DNA of 6,840 nucleotides from Burkholderiaceae bacterium. GTDB taxonomy: Bacteria; Pseudomonadota; Gammaproteobacteria; Burkholderiales; Burkholderiaceae_C. This document shows positions 5,425 to 6,840 of this stretch, piece after piece; position 1 is the first letter of the stretch, and each line of letters opens with the position of its first letter. The notes under the pieces are model-generated. The model was not told where the DNA came from, did not search any database, and saw only the letters and a list, made by a program, of their open reading frames with translations. The DNA is taken from positions 1 through 6,840 of the forward strand of contig JALRFN010000111.1 of NCBI GenBank assembly GCA_023268425.1, in the 5' to 3' direction. The translations under genes and the position numbers were made by a program.

Positions 5425-6735
5425 TCAGCGCTCGGCGTCGTCCAAGTAACGTGCCTTGACTTTTTTGCCTTTGATCTTGCCGGCGTTGAGCTTGGCCAAC
5501 GCGTGGGCCGCGTGGGCACGCGCCACCGCCACGTAGGTGGCAAAGTCGTTGATGTTGATCTTGCCCACCTGATCACGGGTCAAACCCGCTTCGGCACCCA
5601 GGGCACCCATGACGTCCCCGGGTCGAATCTTCTCTTTGCGCCCGCCTGCCAGTTGCAAAGTCACCATCGGGGCCAAGGGCACGCCGCCTGGCGCAGGGGA
5701 CAGCGCGGACAGCGCCACCCACTCGGTCTCCCTGCCCTGCATCTCCTCAATGCGCCCGACGTAGCCCATCTCGTCCATGCTGACCAAAGAAACCGCCAAG
5801 CCCTGCGCCGCTGCGCGTCCGGTGCGTCCGACTCGGTGCACGTGCACCTCGGGGTCTGGAGTCACGTCCACGTTGATCACCGCGTCAATGTCACTCACGT
5901 CCAAACCGCGCGCGGCCACGTCGGTGGCCACCAAGACCGAGCAACTGCGGTTGGCGAACTGAATCAACACCTGATCGCGCTCGCGCTGGTCCAAATCACC
6001 ATACAAAGCCAGCGCTTGCACGCCCTGCGCTTGCAGCACTGCCACCAAATCGCGGCACTGCTGCTTGGTGTTGCAAAAGGCCAGGCTGCTGCTGGGCTGG
6101 AAGTGCGCCAAAACCTGCCCCACCGCATGCAGGCGTTCGCGCTCATCGACCTCGACCATCAACTGGCGAATCTTCTCAGCGCCGTGCTGGCTGGCGACTT
6201 GCACCATCTGGGGCTCGCGCATGAAGCGCTTGGCCAGCGCCGCAATGCCATCGGGGTAAGTCGCTGAAAACAACAAGGTTTGGCGTTCGCTCGGGCAATG
6301 CGCCAACACCGCCGAGATGTCATCGACAAACCCCATGTCCAGCATGCGATCCGCCTCGTCCAGCACCGCGCACTGAACCCCAGACAGCGACAGCGAGCCA
6401 CGGTCCAAGTGGTCTTGAATGCGCCCGGGCGTGCCCACCACGACGTCAGCCCCATAGGCCAAACTCTGCAACTGACCGCGCAGCGGCACGCCGCCGCACA
6501 GCGTGATCACCTTGGTGTTGGGCCGTGCGCGCGCCACCAAACGCAGCGACTGTGCCACCTGATCGGCCAACTCTCGGGTCGGACACAAGACCAGCGCCTG
6601 CACTGCGCCCGCCGCGTCGTCGCGCAGCCCATGCACCAGCGGCAAGGCAAAGGCGACGGTCTTGCCGCTGCCCGTGCTCGCTTGAGCAATCACATCGCGC
6701 CCTTGGAGGGTCAAGGGTAATGAAAAGAAGTGCAT
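5425..6735 (-). CDS. dbpA: DbpA-type DEAD-box ATP-dependent RNA helicase, N-terminus (Q motif) missing
   Basis: DbpA is an RNA helicase of large ribosomal subunit assembly that is targeted to hairpin 92 of 23S rRNA by its C-terminal domain. In this 436-residue frame the Walker A ASTGSGKT is at 19-26, PTREL at 52-56, TPGR at 102-105, DEAD at 126-129, SAT at 157-159, ATDVAARGLD at 270-279 and HRVGRTGR at 300-307. The DbpA RNA-binding domain starts near 365 (IRPGDVMGALG) and ends KIKGKKVKARYL. Compared with E. coli DbpA (457 residues), homology begins only at SLPLTLQGRDV, residue 5 here and about 33 there. The leading F...L...GY...TPVQ region, with the adenine-recognising Q motif, is absent, and an in-frame TAG stands at 6747-6745, four codons before the ATG. 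No Q-motif remnant is found in the other two minus frames up to the window edge. The Shine-Dalgarno sequence is weak (GAG). It is either a truncated copy of reduced activity or a pseudogene. Confidence 0.85.
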   Translation of the reverse strand: MHFFSLPLTLQGRDVIAQASTGSGKTVAFALPLVHGLRDDAAGAVQALVLCPTRELADQVAQSLRLVARARPNTKVITLCGGVPLRGQLQSLAYGADVVVGTPGRIQDHLDRGSLSLSGVQCAVLDEADRMLDMGFVDDISAVLAHCPSERQTLLFSATYPDGIAALAKRFMREPQMVQVASQHGAEKIRQLMVEVDERERLHAVGQVLAHFQPSSSLAFCNTKQQCRDLVAVLQAQGVQALALYGDLDQRERDQVLIQFANRSCSVLVATDVAARGLDVSDIDAVINVDVTPDPEVHVHRVGRTGRAAAQGLAVSLVSMDEMGYVGRIEEMQGRETEWVALSALSPAPGGVPLAPMVTLQLAGGRKEKIRPGDVMGALGAEAGLTRDQVGKININDFATYVAVARAHAAHALAKLNAGKIKGKKVKARYLDDAER

Positions 6736-6840
6736 GGCACTCGACTAAGTGGAATCCAACGGTTTGGTCGCTTGATGAAGCCAAATTTTTACAATATTTA
6801 ATAAATATGTGGGTACGCGTGAGGGTGTTTTAGAATATCC
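6719..6840. other. AT-rich right-edge segment replacing the dbpA 5' end
   Basis: From about 6720 the base composition changes. By hand count 46 of 117 bases (6724-6840) are G or C, and only 4 of 30 in 6781-6810, against clearly GC-rich DNA elsewhere. No gene is recognised. A plus-strand frame, ATG 6719 to TAG 6831-6833, would encode 37 residues beginning MKRSAWHSTKW and containing SLDEAKFLQYLINM. It has no Shine-Dalgarno sequence and no family I know. The segment may be the end of an inserted or rearranged element that continues beyond the window, or the natural AT-rich upstream region of the helicase. Confidence 0.4.

Noticed and set aside
5383..6267. Long plus-strand open frame of 294 codons
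   Set aside because: It is antisense to the DbpA helicase, whose motifs are unmistakable; the His- and Gln-rich translation looks like a shadow.

Overview
The window reads as ordinary high-GC bacterial chromosome, most likely from a beta-proteobacterium of the order Burkholderiales, possibly Comamonadaceae-like. This is inferred from the style of the sulfate-assimilation GTPase CysN, the FdxA plus thioredoxin-reductase-like flavoprotein pair, the strong codon GC bias and the TAAAAT/TACAAT-type -10 boxes. No species can be named. Gene density is high. I see no CRISPR array, no complete mobile element and no rRNA.

Left half, plus strand. The window opens inside cysN, whose 5' part lies outside. 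After a GC hairpin comes fdxA, a 7Fe ferredoxin of 108 residues with its own intrinsic terminator. Next is a two-dinucleotide-fold flavoprotein of the ferredoxin-NADP reductase type, a plausible electron donor to FdxA. Its stop codon lies inside the -35 box of a tRNA-Asn(GTT) gene, which ends in a very strong terminator. An intergenic stretch of about 165 bases follows, containing a perfect 10-bp inverted repeat just upstream of a 192-residue membrane protein that resembles a stand-alone MASE1 sensory domain.

Right half, minus strand. Transcription runs leftwards through a DbpA-type DEAD-box RNA helicase, a four-helix membrane protein that looks like DUF4395 with two C-x-x-C pairs, and a compact HD-superfamily protein. 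The HD protein carries the motifs of class I (eukaryote-type) cyclic-nucleotide phosphodiesterases. It ends tail-to-tail with the MASE1-like gene, with only 4 bases between the stop codons.

The points most worth a second look are four. First, the phosphodiesterase-like protein keeps all metal ligands and a candidate purine-binding glutamine in a much shortened domain. Second, an intrinsic-terminator-like hairpin abuts its start codon and holds its ribosome-binding site in the stem. Third, the helicase lacks its first ~32 residues including the Q motif, exactly where the sequence turns AT-rich at the right edge, which suggests a rearrangement breakpoint. Fourth, a perfect inverted repeat sits upstream of the MASE1-like gene.
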